A stretch of 64,000 bases of DNA from Harmothoe impar (taxonomy: Eukaryota > Annelida > Polychaeta > Phyllodocida > Polynoidae): assembly GCA_947462335.1 (NCBI GenBank), contig OX381709.1, positions 36,536,186 through 36,600,185 on the forward strand, in the 5' to 3' direction. A model generated the notes under the pieces. That model was given only the letters and a program-made list of their open reading frames with translations, did no database searches and was not told the origin of the DNA. Of this stretch, positions 46,370-57,785 are shown piece after piece. The translations under genes and the position numbers were made by a program. Each line of letters opens with the position of its first letter. The first letter of the stretch is position 1.

Positions 46370-47110
46370 GTGCATGATCTGTTGGTGACATTTTCAAACT
46401 GTGATCTAACATTTAAAACATTGGTTTCAAAAAATCTATGCAATATCATTATCCAGATACGGTTCCACTCTACACAGAGATACCTTATATGTCTAATAAA
46501 GCGCAGTAGATGTGATGTAAACTTCAGGCAAAGTTGGCTTGTTATAAAAACGCCTTATTTGGTTGGACTAAAATCCGTTTCCGATTTTTCTGCTTAAGTT
46601 CCTAAAAAACACACTCCACCTACTTTATAGTTCATCAAATTCTCTACAAGACGCAATTATTCATATTGTAAGGGGATTTCTGGTTATTGAGAAATCACAC
46701 ATTTTCTATTCAAATACGGACCGCAAAGGCAAGCAGACAGAAGTTTAGCTTGCTTGCCCCCCCCCCACCCCTCCTTATTTCTTTACCTAAAATGCTATAC
46801 CAGTTTAACAATGAAATAAAGTTGGCCACCTCTAGTTTACATGTGTATTCTTGTGACATTTGGACAGGTAGTACATTCAGTAGCAACTGAGGGGAAGGTG
46901 TCAAAGGCAAACCCTGAGTGGCCCAGGGGGAGGGGGGGCTAGCTTTATCACCTGAAGCTGGGGCTCCGCCATCGATGCAAGGGGGGGGGGTTCCAGTGGC
47001 TGCCGTAGCGGGAGGTCCGGGGCTGGATGCCACCAACCACAGAAATGACGACGGGCCTGGAAATAAGGCTGAGAATAGAAACGGGAACAGGTTCATTTCT
47101 TGGCTGCATC
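46370..47110. other. Unmatched segment interrupting the LINE
   Basis: On either side LINE coding is recognisable, but this stretch shows no LINE-like words in any minus-strand frame. It contains a C-rich tract (46757-46773) and a G9-10 run (46981-46990). It may be an insertion or a badly decayed part. I found no inverted ends. Confidence 0.45.
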
Positions 47111-47114
47111 TCAG

Positions 47115-47735
47115 ACCTGGTCAGGCTGGTGATCATCTGGTGGTACGGTTTTTGTTGACCTCGCGGGATCCTTCTTGATTTCTTGCAAGCCCGTTTGCTT
47201 CTTCGTATGTAGTTCAGGACTTCCGGGGTGAACTCTGGGGAAGAGGCACTTTTGATGGTTCTAGTTCTTATGGGGCATGCCTGATCTAGGTAGGAAGTGA
47301 TGCTGTTTATTAACTTGTCATATATTTCGGACGGAGAATCAAGATTCACGCTCATGGGTAAGTCTGTGTTATCCAGGTGAACAGCTAAGGCAGCTGCGCT
47401 GTAGTCTTTGTAGCTGCGGCCGATAATGGTCACTGATTCGTGCTTGATTTTCTGTTGTTTCCTGATAACAAACACAGGGGTGTGATCGCTCACTTTGTCG
47501 TCCATTAGGCCGTAATTCAGGATGTGATCACTGTTGGTGTAGAAGTGATCGAGTGTGGAACACCCGTGTACAGGATGCCGGTAGTTGAAGGCGTATGTAA
47601 ATACCTTAGCCCACTATCAGTCAAGAACTGGACCAAGTGTTGGTACTTGGCTGACCGCTGGGCCCTGGTATTGACATTCATATTCCCCATTACCCATCAG
47701 ACATTTGTGACCCATCGAGGGAATGTTTTATGAAG
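47115..47735 (-). pseudogene. LINE AP-like endonuclease fragment and linker
   Basis: In two minus-strand frames: MGNMNVNTRAQRSAKYQHLV (the GDFN box, here GNMN) and QFLTDSGLRYLHTP, then after a frameshift near 47600 STLDHFYTNSDHILNYGL and KVSDHTPVFVIRKQQ. The SDH.P box is the last catalytic motif of APE endonucleases. A charged linker follows (FTPEVLNYIRRSKRACKKSR). The first half of the endonuclease is missing, consistent with 5' truncation at about 47735. Confidence 0.78.
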
Positions 47736-48054
47736 AATTACTACATATGACACTTTCAGGTTGCCATGGAAACCATTCCAGAGGGCAAAATTGGAGGTAA
47801 TATTGTTAATTCTTTAAAAATCCCATCAGTTATCCTAAACTGAAAACGAAACTTCTAGAACCAAATTTAGACTGATATATCCAATTTTATCTTGTTATTT
47901 TCAGAATAAAACCAATTCTTTTCATAATTACCATTATTTACTATGAAATACATTGTATTTAGAGCTTATCTACCATTTTCAATTAACAATAATTATGAAC
48001 TAATGTTTGAAATGGGATTACCATGAAACTACTAGGAGTACTTTAGCTCACGAT

Positions 48055-49049
48055 ATAGGGTAGATTCACCACTTTCGGACGCTCGTTGACATTGCAATCG
48101 TGACCCTTTTTCTATGAGCCACAGCTCTATTACTATTCCACATAGAACTAGTCTGAGGGTATCTATGGAAAGAAGGGTATTCACACATTATGACCAACTA
48201 ATAATCTGTGCAATATGTGAGGTATTAAATGATGTATTCCTCTTCAAAGTTAGGAAATTAAATGCCCCAATTTCACCTGATGTCGGACACCTTGGGTTTC
48301 CTTTGGTTTTTACTAGTTATATTGACCGCCTTGTCTTCCTAGTATATCAGGCATGACATAACTCATCCAGGCTATGGATATTATGACAGATAATAAACAT
48401 ATCTGCACCATAAATATATATTTATCCCCATTGAACTTGCCCCATATAGAAAATCTATATATTCTTCCTTTATACTGACCTAAATTAATATATTCTAGCC
48501 AATGGTATCAGATACAGTATTTTGAATAGTATGCAACTCATAATATTTACTGGAACAGTATTAGCAGTGCTTCCTTCATAGTTGGGGCATAGGGAAAGAT
48601 ACAGTGCACACTGCTCTCCAGCTCCAGGAGTAATTATAACATATATTTGAGAGGTCTTCAAACATTATATTTTAGTAATTACTATGTACTTATTTGCTCT
48701 AATCAAGTTTGAAATTCATACATCTTATTGTCTATGTCCATATATATTGCCTGGGTGTAGATAGAACAGCAGTATTCTACATTATACTACCCTGTCCGAC
48801 ATGAGGTACAAGATAATAAGGCACACTCTACATCTCATCCTCACTCTGAAACAGGCCTAATTCAGGGCATGTTTGGACATAGATAAGACCGGTTTGCATG
48901 TCTATCCTTTACTTTATGGGTAAGAAGAACACTTTATGTTTGCCGTGGTATGCACACACAGGGAAAATAGTTTATATTATATAACTATGTTTAGTGTTAA
49001 AAGTGTCCGACTTAAGGTGTGTGTCCGTCTTTGGGTGAATCTACCCTAT
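48055..49049. mobile_element. 995-bp TIR element, TAGGGTAGATTCACC family
   Basis: The ends are ATAGGGTAGATTCACC and GGTGAATCTACCCTAT, perfect over 16 bp. Subterminal GTCCGA/TCGGAC words follow on both sides (TTTCGGACGC near 48073, GTGTCCGAC near 49003). No transposase frame. Same TIR family as 4407-5614. Confidence 0.78.
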
Positions 49050-50639
49050 CGTTTTAAAGATTATGACAACAACTTTAATTAATAACCCCCCCCCCCCCTG
49101 AAGAGGGTTTCTTTTCCTTTGCCCGGTCACATTTAGATATGTATGGATCATGAGGGATTTCATGGCTGCTTTCAAAGTACATCCTTCCTCATGCAGTAGC
49201 ACACCACGAGGTCTTCAAAATTAAAAGTATGCCCCCCTATACTCCACATAACAGTCATGTTGACCTTTATCACTACAAGTTGTGTTGTCATGAAGGACTT
49301 AAGGGTGCGTTTCTGGATATTCATATCAATGGTTTCATAAATAGATATACTGTCATTCTTGAAAGATTTACGTCAAAAACGGGTTATTATTCAGCAAAAG
49401 TGTTAGTATTGTCGGTTTCAATTCCAATAATTACTTCTAGAAAACAATAACTAATAACTACACTTAGAATCCCATATGTAGTGCCCATATGTGCCACATA
49501 ATACATTGACAGTACATATTATTGTCACACCAGGACATCCTCAATACAACTTCTGTGATACTTGTCAGTTCAATTTGTATAATTGAAGGTCGCGTACTGT
49601 ACAAAGGTCAATCTGGTGTCTAAAGGGCACTTTAGTTAGGTGAGTCAATTTTGTTTCGCTCCTTAGACCTTTAAGGACTAACCCTTTTGCCCTTCCTCGA
49701 AATTCAGATTGAACTGGCTACTTCCTTACATGTCATTTTATTCATGAATAATATTAGAGCTTTCCTAATAATATGCCCTTTTCTTTCTCTCAAAGTCCAT
49801 CGACCCACCCTCTTTAATTATTTCATTGGTCTCTACTATAATCCATTTGTGTCCAGGCTGCGGTCGTTCTCTGTCTGTCTCTTCGTATCTCTCTCATTGT
49901 CCATGTATCTCTCTCACCATTCCCCCTGCACTCTCCTGATGGACAAAGTAACAGGTCTCCAGACATTGACAGATTATCATCCACTCAGAATGAGACATAG
50001 GAAGACCGTCCCTAGCATCGAAATACTGCACCTTATTCAGACATTACTTTGACTCAAACTTAACTAATACATGTACATATTTATATATATATTGAACGGC
50101 TGTACCTGTAGCACAACGCTTACAGAGCTCCCTGTATACATTTTCTAAAATACTTGATGATTGTGAATGTTCAAACCCGGAGTGTTGATCAGTACCAAAA
50201 TTTACATAAATGCCACGCTATCCCAAGTTCTATATTCATTTTCTGAAAGATATTCTAGGCATGCCTATATATATACGGTGAAACATGGCACTGAGCAAAT
50301 CCGTGCTCAGACATTACCGGTTTGTTGAAGTTCCCCATACAGATAGACAAAGATGCAGGAGGCGGAGTTACACCACCTAGCCATGGCAACCATGTTGATG
50401 TCATAATGATCCTTACATCTCAAAAGCATAGGAAATTAGCTGGCGGCATGAAATCTACTTGCCTGTCCAAAATATTGCATCGGGACGTTGCAGGCTTGGG
50501 GGCCTGGATGGAAAACAGGCTCTGGGTACTAATAATGAAGATAATGTTACAACAATAAAATCAAGTACACTAATCATGAATCATGGGTTGATTCAGTCTG
50601 GGCTGGGAAAGGGGTTTTCGTGTGGAGTGGATATAAAAG
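49050..50639. other. No gene seen; poly-C at 49087-49098
   Basis: AT-rich DNA. A 121-codon frame (49687-50052) has AT-rich composition and no domain. Confidence 0.5.
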
Positions 50640-51375
50640 GTCAATCAGTACACACATCTTGCAGCAGCCATACAATACAAGGAGCAATTCCCATGGTCTA
50701 CATTAGCTGCTGAAGGTGCTGTCACGGGGAGTTGCTTGGTAATACAGAAGAGTTGCTCAGTCAAGGTAATGCTATCAAGTTAATTGGAGCTGATGGGGAC
50801 TTGCGGAGCTAGTAACGAAGTGCGAATGGATGGGGGAGTCATTACATGGCCTGCCGCCAGAAATTAGCATGGCACAAGTCCTGAGCTGCTCGAGTATGGT
50901 TGTGTAGAAGACTAGCTGAAAACTTGAACCAATGATATTCAGTTATGAAAACACAGATTCCTTGCAAAGCAAACGAAACATCTTCAATGCAACACCATGT
51001 TGACGCATTTGGAGCAAGCCTATGAAGAATACCAGAATATATTGCAACACACCGGTATGTCATTCAGTTTCCAAAGTAAATTAGGTCTCTCCAGCCGCCT
51101 AGTCAATTATCTCAAGATATTCACCTGCACTTGCGATTAATCTACACGCTACCAAAATATTCCAGCGTCCGTGCCACACCAGCTGTCAGGGTTGATCACA
51201 TGGCGCATCCTCATAGTTCCTACTGTAATTAGCCAGAGCTGATTTTCAACAATGTTTAAGCCCATCACATCGATTAGAATAATTGGATTTTAGATACCGG
51301 TAGCCCCTTCCTGTACCCGCAGTGATTAGGGCACATTATAACAGGAGTAATCCATGGGTTGTAGTGTCTTTTACG
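50640..51375 (+). other. Paralogous non-coding block C' (pairs with 25330-27260)
   Basis: Collinear with block C over about 700 bp. Around 50891-50915 it shows the site that the MITE at 25588 occupies in block C, without the MITE (GGTTGTGTAGAAGACTAGCT here, GTGGTGT then TGTGGAAGAATAGCT there). Confidence 0.75.
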
Positions 51376-52993
51376 GGTTATTTTAAGAGAATGGGAGGTG
51401 AAGTTATTATGAGAGGCACCCATTTCACGAAACATCTAAGCAAGTGAGACTTACTTCTTTATCACTTCGGCATTATGTTACTTAAATTTGAGATTAAAGC
51501 CTGGACTGTGCACTTGAACCTCAGGTGTGCACCTCATGCAGCACAGAATAAAGATGAGGCGTCGCTATGACGCTTACGCCAGAATGGACTCTGGAAGCAG
51601 AGTCATGATGAATCTGATAAAAGGGCCATATCTACTCCAGTCATGCCCCATGGCCCTTGAATTACTCTACCTCCAGTTAAGGGTCAATTATAGAGTCAGC
51701 CCTGGCCTTGTGTCTAGAGCTGATGTTTGAGCGAAATCACAGCGCTTCATCTGGGGGAAGTTTCCTAGTTTGATGAGTGATTGATCACATCCTTTTCACT
51801 TATAGAAAAGTCTTGGTCTTGAAGTAGGGAGGGGAGGAGAGGGAGGGACTGCTATGGTTATTTTGAGTGTGTGACTACTGGTTGTTTAATGCCATTTCGA
51901 CAGCTAAGGTCATATTCACAGCAAGAAAGCCATATGAGAATAAATTTGATAGATGAATACATGTGTTTGTATCCCAGCATATGGGCACACGACGAACAAA
52001 AGAGCGGACAGAAAGGAGAAGAAAAATACTGGGCTAGGAAAGCCTATGATTATTTTGTATTGTATATGTAATAAGAGGCTGTCAGAGATTGTTCTGTGCT
52101 ATAGAGGTAATGTGTCAGGTCTGCCGATTGGACAGCTCCGAAAAGCTAGGTTTAGTCAAGGTGGGTTCCTCATCCCCTACCTTCCCTTAGGCATCCTGAT
52201 ATATCCCTCTCGCCCTCTCACCATCAGTCTGTTCAACTCCTATCCCGTTTTAACCCACCCTTTCTCTCGACTACAGAACTTCTGAAACAGTGGCCCCCCT
52301 GTAGGGTTGGGGATAAAGGGACCTATTTGATCACAAGAAATCTCCTTGGCAGCTTCCCTGATGAGAAGCCTCTGGGTGTCTAGTCTACTCCAGACCACTC
52401 ACAGCCACTCGAAACTCCTCCAAGCAGTGCATGTCTACTTGGAAGCAGCAAGCTAGTCACAAGTGTTTGGGGCAGTTCAGGAATTTGGGAGAAGGCAATA
52501 CCTGTAAGGCCTGATAGGTGCCTCTAGCTCTGAGGGACGCTGTTAATCTGATATCCACTTAACGAGATGTCAGATTCACTTTGGTTCTACTGATTGGATC
52601 AGAGGTGGTGTCGCCTTAGTGGGCTGGGGAATCACGGCCCCGGTGGAGGCGTAAGGTGGGGCATCGGCAGTGGAGTAGTATAGGCTTTCATTATGGTCCC
52701 CAGGCACTGCTCCATGCATTTTAAGTATTTTCTTTATTTTTTTCTTGATAAAGTGTTATCTGGCAATGAAGTTAGATAATTGAATTTGAGGTCCATACAT
52801 ATTTACTTATGCCCGCTACAAAGTTTCTGACCAATAGAGTGACTAGTTAATTCCTTTCCCTGCGCTACTTTATCCAGTTACCGCCACAAACGCATATATG
52901 TATTATAATTAGGTCACATCCTCCAGCAACCACTCTCACAGTTACATTGTGTTGCACTCCTGCTGGTGAGGCAACACCCATTGTGGACCAGAT
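51376..52993. other. No gene seen; C/T-rich part at 52140-52270
   Basis: No coding or RNA gene recognised. Its position between C' and D', and its C/T-rich stretch, parallel 29850-30535 between C and D. Confidence 0.45.
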
Positions 52994-53245
52994 GCAATTA
53001 GACACTGGAGGCAAATAGTTCAACAGGAAGAGAAGAAGAAGTAAAGATAAAGATCCTGTTTGCCCTTCTAGCCTAATCCTTGGTACTCGCCAGTGGCGGC
53101 TAGCCTGATTGAAATCAAGACTTGTCATTCAAGTGCAGGACACTGTAGTGTCGGTGTGTAGGAATGACACATTCGTGTGATTTCCCCAGCTGGAGGAGAT
53201 ATTGGCTGGGGAAGGGGAGCAAGCAGGAATGCAGACATGAAATAG
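52994..53245 (+). other. Paralogous non-coding block D' (pairs with 34424-34705)
   Basis: Shares TAGCCTGATTGAAATCAAGA near 53100 and the flanking words listed for block D, in the same order. GCAGACATGAAATAGAATATGG near 53231 also resembles ACAGACATGGTATAGGACAT near 34675. Confidence 0.7.
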
Positions 53246-53268
53246 AATATGGCTCATAAGACGTAGAA

Positions 53269-53314
53269 GTATACAAATCTACGGTAAATATATATATACC
53301 GTAGATTTGTATAC
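53269..53314. repeat. Perfect hairpin, 18-bp arms
   Basis: GTATACAAATCTACGGTA pairs with TACCGTAGATTTGTATAC across a 10-nt AT loop. It lies directly after block D' and has no partner after block D. Confidence 0.75.
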
Positions 53315-53947
53315 ATATATGCGTCTAAATGCACAACAGTAATATCACTGTATTTCCTAATACAGAGGTACTGACTGCTTCCTTTCATTTAGGATGAATG
53401 CTCCCCAATAAGAGCAGAGATCTTACATTGAAATAGATTATTTCATAGCAGTTCCTTGTAGTTTTATAGAGAGTTAAAATCCCCTACCTCCTGCAAGCAA
53501 CTAAATAATTTCCGTTTCATCCCAAACTCGATAACTCTTTCAAATGGTTGGCAAAGGCAGTGCATCAACATAGTAAAAAAGTTAAATGCATTACTGAGAC
53601 ATTTTGTTCAATGTTATGTAAAATACATAAGCTGTACAGCACTCTGAGGATTTAGAAACTTGTCTCAGTCAAATAAGGCTGATATCCAATGTATCCTATT
53701 ACTGTTTTATTGCTACTCTCCGGCCTCCACCCACTTTGTCTGTGTTTGTTTTCTCACATCTTCTAGAGTATTTATATTAGGCCTATGTGCTTTTCATTTG
53801 GGAACCTACCGAGAAAGTATAGAATATAGCAATCCACCAAACCTGCAGTGTACTAAAATTGATTGCTTCACCACTCTACATCCATCTCCATCCTTACTAC
53901 ACCCTCCGGCTAGCACATCTTCCTAGACGTATCCATGGCCACCCTGC

Positions 53948-54927
53948 GAGGCCCCTATCTTACAAACGGCCCCTATCTTACAAACTAATCCTTTTTGTTA
54001 GATAGGGACCATATCAGGCCCCTATCCGGTAAAAAGCCCCTATCTTACAAAATCATTTGTAAGATAGAGCATAGGCCAGGCCCCTTACTTGCAAATATTC
54101 TTGCCCAGTCCCTAAATCACAAATTCTTCACCAACAAAGTTATCACAGTGAGAATTGGCATTCGCATTAAAGTGAATTGCCCCAAAACGATGTCAGAATA
54201 ATCTAATAATCAGGTCACCTTTAATTGCAAATCAAGGTTCTTCTAAACTTCCAAATGCATGTCATGATGATGTGACCATGCTGATATAGAAAGATAAGTA
54301 ATTAGGTCATCAATCAATAATTAGGTCAGTCATACTTTATTGCCAATCAAGGTTATACGACCTTTTCATGAGGATGACAGCATGGTGGTAGTTAAATGAT
54401 TAAGCAAATATGTCCATTATGTCATTACTGAATAATTAAGTCACTAATCCCTTCTCACTAATGAAGGTTTTTCTGACCTTTTAAATCCATGTCATAATAA
54501 TGTGATCATGCTGATATTTCATCTTGCCATATATCTGCACTTAAAATAATAGCTAGTGCATGTTCATAATTGGTCTATAATGTAACATCTATATAACATT
54601 AATATCACGTTATTTTGAGTAAACATTTTCACATTATATTTCTGTTATTCCCAAACTTTTTCAAACTTTCAAGGAATGTTTCTGTAAAATGAAATAACGT
54701 CTTCTTGTTAGCTGGGTAGTTTGATGTTGATATATAGTGCTAGGCTATCATTTTGTCAGATAGGGAGTTTGTGAGATAGAGACCTTTTGTGAGATAGGGA
54801 CCTGACATGGCCCTATCTTACAAAGGGTCCCTATCTTGCAAATTTGTGTGAGATAGGGGTTGTTCATGAGTGGCCCCTACCCTACAAATCTTTGTAAGAT
54901 AGGGGCCGTTTGTAAGATGGGGGCCTC
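53948..54927. mobile_element. 980-bp TIR element, GAGGCCCCTATCTTACAAAC ends
   Basis: Both ends begin GAGGCCCC(T/C)ATCTTACAAAC (right end reverse complemented) and continue into repeated CCCCTATCTTACAAA units in both orientations. The centre (about 54208-54530) has three degenerate direct repeats of about 120 bp, each with ATCAAGGTT or ATGAAGGTT and CATGTCAT.ATAATGTGA words. No coding frame and no clear target duplication. Confidence 0.8.
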
Positions 54928-56599
54928 ACACACCCTCCAGTACTGCCCCAGGCGTCTTCTACCCTGTGTACATCACTCAACTTTAAACCTACCCATCCTG
55001 CACCCTTTTGGTGATAGTAGCATGAGCCGGAGCCCTCCCCACCACAAGCATCTACTCTCCATGCGAACATTCTCCAGGATCATAATTCAGAACTTCAAAT
55101 GTGTGCCTTAATTAAAGGGGAACTCAATTACAGACCTAATTCGGTACCCCATCAGATGTTCATCCGTATTCCGTTACATAGGATAGTAGCCAATATCTGC
55201 CCCAGTAGCGGTGGTCATACGGCTGGTATAATGAGTGTTGGACATGATGCACCAATTTGTGTAAAGCTCATAATTATATTGGCAGGATACAAATATGCGC
55301 ATGATAGATATAAATATCAGTAAATATATATAAATCCTGAGAGATAAGCACCACACCCCTTCATAAAACCGTTGTATTGAACCCATCAACCTGATGAAGA
55401 TTTTTTTCAATCCATGGGAGTTAGCTTTATTGAAATCTTCGATACATAATATTGAGTGCACCATAAAGCGGTATTATATGGATGACACCTAAGGTGTATT
55501 AGGCATCACAAATTACGAGGGGTGTAATTTAAAAAGGAATTCATTAATTGCAGCCAGCTATTAAGCAGATAGACCTTCTCTGATGTATGTCTTTGAAAGG
55601 GGTAAACAGGTTTAAGTGTACAAGTATGAGCCCATGCACACCAAACGTAACAAACAATATGTGATACTCTCGCACATTCTAGCATTGGACATTGAACAGA
55701 TCATATATATTATACTTATGTTGTATTATTGCATGAGCTGCAGTGTTTCGCCTTATATTGAGACCTATTAGTAAATATAAATTAACGAATAATGACACTC
55801 CATATGCAGGATTTCGAGGAAAGTTCCAAATGTAGTTGTTGTGAAACCGCTATAATATAGCTAGTATTGCAGTTGTGGTATGTTTTGTAAGTACATATTT
55901 ATAATCTCTTAGGAAAAAAACATCTCGAAGCAGTAGAATTAGCGAGGAATTTAATTAGCTCAGCTATTGTCTAGAACTGATTAATAAGTATACTAGTCCT
56001 ACATTCACGATCCTCCCATTTCATCACCACTATTCCGCCCTTACTTCTATAGCTAGGTACTGCCAGCCAGAAAGGTTGCTGTTTGGTTTCGCCGATCCCA
56101 TATGTGTTTACACACAGTGTCCACACCTGCTACTGTAATTCGAACTGCAATTGAATCAATATGGCTGAAGGAGAGTTTTTCAATGAATAGGAGCGGGTTC
56201 ATTTAGTTTATTTAGACTAAAATTGCAAAGTCTAAAGATAACAACAGATATAAGCATATCAACAAAATGACTGCCGTATCAAGTAGATCTGTAAACCACA
56301 ACAGTCATCCTAAATCATCCAAACCCCATATACACAAATATATGATAGAAATTTCTTTCTTCTGAGCAGGGCGACTATCCATAACAATACCATTATCATT
56401 AATGACCTTAATATTTTACAAAACCATGTTTCTCTAGTTCACATATAAATACGTGTTGTCACAATATGATGTCAGCTTTCGTTTATGGAAGCGGGGGTGC
56501 TTAATATACTCTTAGTTACATATTTTTTACATTTATTATCCCTTGTCAACCTCGCATAGTAATAATGCTTAATTCAGATGAAATATTTATGTTTCTGTC
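54928..56599. other. No gene seen
   Basis: AT-rich DNA. ATTTAATTAGCTCAG near 55949 weakly resembles ATTAATTAGCTCAATGG near 32799, but this is too short to call a block. Confidence 0.45.
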
Positions 56600-56840
56600 A
56601 ACATTTTCTCCCACAATGCCTTCCCAGGTCCCTCCCCGACCACACATGCCAGATAAAAATGAATTTCTTTTCACACTAAAAGCGTGACTATTTATTCCTT
56701 CTTTTCTCTGTTTTATATGGCCATTTGATTTGAACAGACAAGGGGTTCATTGTGTTTGCGTGACAGATTTCCCCCAATGACTACAAACGTCGATATGGAA
56801 CTGGCTGGGTTACGTTGTGACTGCATGGGTGCAGTTTTCG
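56600..56840 (+). other. Paralogous non-coding block E' (pairs with 22690-22920)
   Basis: Direct, gapped similarity to block E as described there; best over the first 60 bp (ACACATGCC and TTTCTTTTCACAC). Confidence 0.6.
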
Positions 56841-56908
56841 CCTCTCATTATGGACTGAAGCAGTCCGCCTCTATCAATAGAATGAGTCGTCCGGCCATCC
56901 TGGCAAGC

Positions 56909-57785
56909 GCTATCCGCACGCCACAGGCGTGCGAATAATCATCGTTATTCTCACCCCCATGGCGTGTGAATAGCGGTTCTTATTCCCACACTTAGTAGGG
57001 TCTGAATATCAGTTCTTATTCCCACACCATATAGGGTTGCAGTACAGATGTTATTGACACCATATATTATAGGGTGTGGATTAGTGTGTGGAATAGAGTT
57101 TTTATTCACACCCTGTAGAGGGTGTGAACAGGCATTGTTATTCACCACCCCATGGCGTGTGAATAATGATCCTTAATCCCACACCCAAAAGGGTGCAGGA
57201 AAGACTACATGTAAAATCCAAGGCTGTTACTAATAGCTTCTGTGGAGCAGTAGGTGCCTGCTTCTTGCATGGGAGGCCGGGGTTCGATTCCCAGAAGGAT
57301 CTTTTCTTTTTCCTCTAGTAAAACATACATGTGTAGGGGGAGAGGCAGGGGAGTGGGCATAGGCCTAATTATTGTAGAAATTACCCAGAACTGTTTTTTT
57401 GATCTGTGAAGAAAATAAATGACAACTATGAAATAGTCTAAGTAGGCTACAGAGTCTAGTGTTGGAATAACATTTTTAATTCACACTCTACACAGTGTGG
57501 GAATAAGAGTTGTAATTCGCACCCTCCCAAGTGTCTGAATAAGGGTTCTTATTTTCACCCTCAGGGGGTGCGAATAACAGTCCTAATTCATACCCCAATT
57601 GCCACCCTATAGGCCTATAAGTATATTATAGCATGCTAATAAGACCTTTACTGCACACCCTATATGGTGTGGGAACAAGAACTATAATTCATACCCTACC
57701 CAGTGTGGGAATAAGAGCTCTTATTTGCACCCTGTGGGTGTGCGAATAGCTGCCGCTATTCGCACGCCTGTGGCGTGTGGATAGC
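56909..57785. mobile_element. 877-bp TIR element with palindromic GCGTG ends
   Basis: The left end GCTATCCGCACGCCACAGGC and the right end, reverse complemented, GCTATCCACACGCCACAGGC are inverted repeats continuing to GTGCGAATA. Inside, units of about 50 bp such as GTGTGAATA...TTATTC.CACACC repeat in alternating orientation. A tRNA-like pol III box pair lies near the middle. The element splits the interval between blocks E' and F'. Confidence 0.8.
57234..57311 (+). other. tRNA-like sequence with pol III boxes and T-run
   Basis: TGGAGCAGTAGG at 57243-57254 fits an A box at 11 of 12 positions, and GGTTCGATTCC at 57281-57291 fits the B box fully. A pol III terminator-like CTTTTCTTTTTC follows at 57301-57312. 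The A-to-B spacing (38) is shorter than in a normal tRNA and a full cloverleaf does not fold, so this is a tRNA pseudogene or SINE head rather than a working tRNA. Confidence 0.35.

Larger units (their letters stand above)
44270..47735 (-). mobile_element. Decayed APE-type LINE, 5'-truncated
   Basis: Minus-strand order from 47.7 to 44.3 kb: the second half of an AP-like endonuclease, linker, reverse transcriptase, C-terminal tail, then a 3' UTR with AATAAA near 44293 and TGTATT-like repeats. The 5' end is lost inside the endonuclease. Frameshifts, stops, a changed catalytic box and an apparent interruption between about 46370 and 47110 show it is dead. The domain order and tail resemble CR1/L2/Jockey-group LINEs; I do not assign a clade. 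Confidence 0.82.

Noticed and set aside
46710..47096. 128-codon minus-strand frame rich in Pro and Ser
   Set aside because: Crosses poly-C and poly-G runs in the LINE interruption; low complexity and no domain.
55388..55420. CTGATGA word as a second hammerhead core
   Set aside because: No GAAA box at a usable distance on that strand.
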